Below, piece after piece: positions 63,096 to 64,000 of a stretch of 64,000 bases of DNA. Position 1 is the stretch's first letter. The number at the start of each line of letters is the position of its first letter. The position numbers were made by a program, and so were the translations under genes. Origin of the DNA: Altererythrobacter sp. Root672 (lineage in GTDB: Bacteria > Pseudomonadota > Alphaproteobacteria > Sphingomonadales > Sphingomonadaceae); contig NZ_LMHH01000001.1 of the NCBI RefSeq assembly GCF_001427865.1, positions 1,116,001 to 1,180,000 of the forward strand, written 5' to 3'. Under the pieces are notes generated by a model. It saw only the letters and a list, made by a program, of their open reading frames with translations, did no database searches and was not told the origin of the DNA.

Positions 63096-63872
63096 ATTAC
63101 TTACGAGAAACTCGCGCTGCTTGCCTCACCGACGGACCGTGCCCAGGAAGCGGCCGCGGATCTGGTCGGCTGCACCGACTGGGTCCCGCTTGAAGAGGCC
63201 GATGCTGCGGTTGTGCTAGGCGGCGACGGCTTCATGCTCGAAACCATGCACCGCATGATCGAGGATGGCACCCTGCGCCCGGTCTACGGGCTCAACCTTG
63301 GCACCGTCGGCTTCCTGATGAATCGCTACACCAAGGGCTGCCGCCTGCTCGACCGGATGGCGAAGGCCCGGCCGATCGCGGTTTCGCCTTTGCGGATGGA
63401 AGCGGTCACCCAATCGGGCGAGACCGAGAGCCTTTACGCCATCAACGAAGTGTCGTTGCTGCGCGAAACCCGCCAGACGGCAAAGATCGAGATCAGCGTC
63501 AACGAACGCGTGAGAATCGCAGAGCTGGCCGGAGACGGTGTGCTCCTGGCGACGCCGGTCGGCTCCACGGCTTACAACTATTCGGCGAATGGCCCGATTC
63601 TCCCGCTCGATTCGCGGATGCTGGCACTAACTCCGATCAGCCCGTTCAGGCCGCGGCGCTGGAGAGGTGCTGTACTGCCTGATCGCAGCCGGGTGACCTT
63701 TCGCGTGCTCGATCCGAAGAAGCGCCCGGTTTCCGTGGTGGCCGACCAGAAAGAGCTGCGCGACGTGGCGGAAGTTCGCCTGGAAATCGACAATTCGCGC
63801 GAAATGACCCTGCTGTTTGACCCCGGCCACGCGCTCGACGACCGCATTGTCGCCGAGCAGTTCGCCTACTGA
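63096..63872 (+). CDS. nadK: NAD kinase, apparent ATT start
   Basis: A 258-aa NAD kinase making NADP from NAD. Motifs: AVVLGGDGFMLETMH (GGDG), GLNLGTVGFLMNRY, and the NAD-binding GDGVLLATPVGSTAYNYSANGPIL. The start is unusual: homologues usually begin close to KLALLASPT, and the only start-like codon there is ATT at 63096, with a strong AGGGGGA 7 nt before it. TTG at 63039 and 63027 are in frame but have no ribosome site. Length with ATT matches the family. The codon is inferred from spacing. Confidence 0.93.
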   Translation: MTYEKLALLASPTDRAQEAAADLVGCTDWVPLEEADAAVVLGGDGFMLETMHRMIEDGTLRPVYGLNLGTVGFLMNRYTKGCRLLDRMAKARPIAVSPLRMEAVTQSGETESLYAINEVSLLRETRQTAKIEISVNERVRIAELAGDGVLLATPVGSTAYNYSANGPILPLDSRMLALTPISPFRPRRWRGAVLPDRSRVTFRVLDPKKRPVSVVADQKELRDVAEVRLEIDNSREMTLLFDPGHALDDRIVAEQFAY

Positions 63873-63893
63873 AGAATTTCCCACAACTCGGGC

Positions 63894-63922
63894 TTGTCAA
63901 AGCTGCAGGCCGCCCATATAGG
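63894..63922 (+). promoter_or_regulatory. Promoter for tRNA-Asn
   Basis: TTGTCA (63894-63899) and TATAGG (63917-63922) are separated by exactly 17 bp and end 23 bp before the tRNA. This is the best sigma-70-like promoter seen in the window. Confidence 0.7.
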
Positions 63923-63945
63923 CGCACCCCTGCCGACGCGGCTGC

Positions 63946-64000
63946 TCCCCGATAGCTCAGCGGTAGAGTAGGTGACTGTTAATCACTTGGTCGTTGGTTC
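63946..64000 (+). tRNA. tRNA-Asn (GTT), truncated by window end
   Basis: The 5' part of a tRNA starting TCCCCGATAGCTCAGCGGTA. The D-arm, the anticodon stem and the loop CTGTTAA with anticodon GTT (63978-63980) are visible, and the T-arm begins at GGTTC at the end of the window. About 20 nt are missing. Confidence 0.93.

Overview
The window is about 64 kb of GC-rich chromosome from an alphaproteobacterium. It most likely belongs to the Sphingomonadales, probably an Erythrobacteraceae-like lineage. The basis is the complete sphingomonad-style exosortase A (XrtA) exopolysaccharide locus, the RNase E with an acidic insert in its S1 domain, the single LolC/E-type permease, and the OmpA protein with a proline linker. 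The taxonomic call is inference from gene content, not from a database search. No phage, IS element, CRISPR array or plasmid gene was seen; coding density is high with many 1-4 bp stop/start overlaps.

Layout. (1) 1-10.4 kb: envelope and housekeeping genes, namely a secreted peroxiredoxin, penicillin-binding protein 1A, N-acetylmuramoyl-L-alanine amidase, RNase E, SdhB with ZapE, and small proteins. (2) 10.4-12.0 kb: a pirin and an RpfF-like crotonase that carries both glutamates of DSF (diffusible signal factor) synthases. (3) 12.2-30.1 kb: the XrtA region in three transcription blocks. A minus-strand run (24398 to 12218) encodes a Wza-like exporter, a Wzz-like chain-length protein, a tyrosine autokinase, an outer-membrane protein, an ExeA-like ATPase, a polysaccharide deacetylase, a FemAB-like protein, a glycosyltransferase, exosortase A and an asparagine-synthase-like amidotransferase. 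A minus-strand pair encodes an acyl-CoA ligase and a PLP decarboxylase. A divergent plus-strand run encodes an acyltransferase, an acyl carrier protein and two alpha/beta-hydrolase-fold proteins. (4) 30.2-38.3 kb: metabolic genes (RNA uracil methyltransferase, NAD(P)HX repair, IlvD, N-formylglutamate amidohydrolase, IspE, ETF-quinone oxidoreductase). (5) 38.4-44.6 kb: a degenerate uracil-DNA-glycosylase-fold protein, lytic transglycosylase, MoaB, PA0069-type radical SAM protein and OmpA. (6) 44.7-54.9 kb: DnaE, LolD/LolC-E, a CioAB-type bd oxidase with a tiny third subunit (DUF2474), and an aldehyde dehydrogenase. (7) 55.2-64.0 kb: RecG, hemerythrin, SdhE, Mfd, an EAL phosphodiesterase, NAD kinase and the start of tRNA-Asn.

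The most interesting region is 11.1-30.1 kb. A polysaccharide assembly and export system and a protein-sorting transpeptidase sit beside a small carrier-protein pathway: AMP ligase, ACP, PLP decarboxylase, acyltransferase, one hydrolase with cysteine in the nucleophile position and one with no visible nucleophile. An RpfF-type enzyme, whose family acts on acyl-ACP, lies next to it. The product of that pathway is not known to me. Other points of note are two probable non-canonical start codons (CTG for zapE, ATT for nadK), unassigned dyads near rpfF and cioAB, and a cysteine-free UDG-fold protein.
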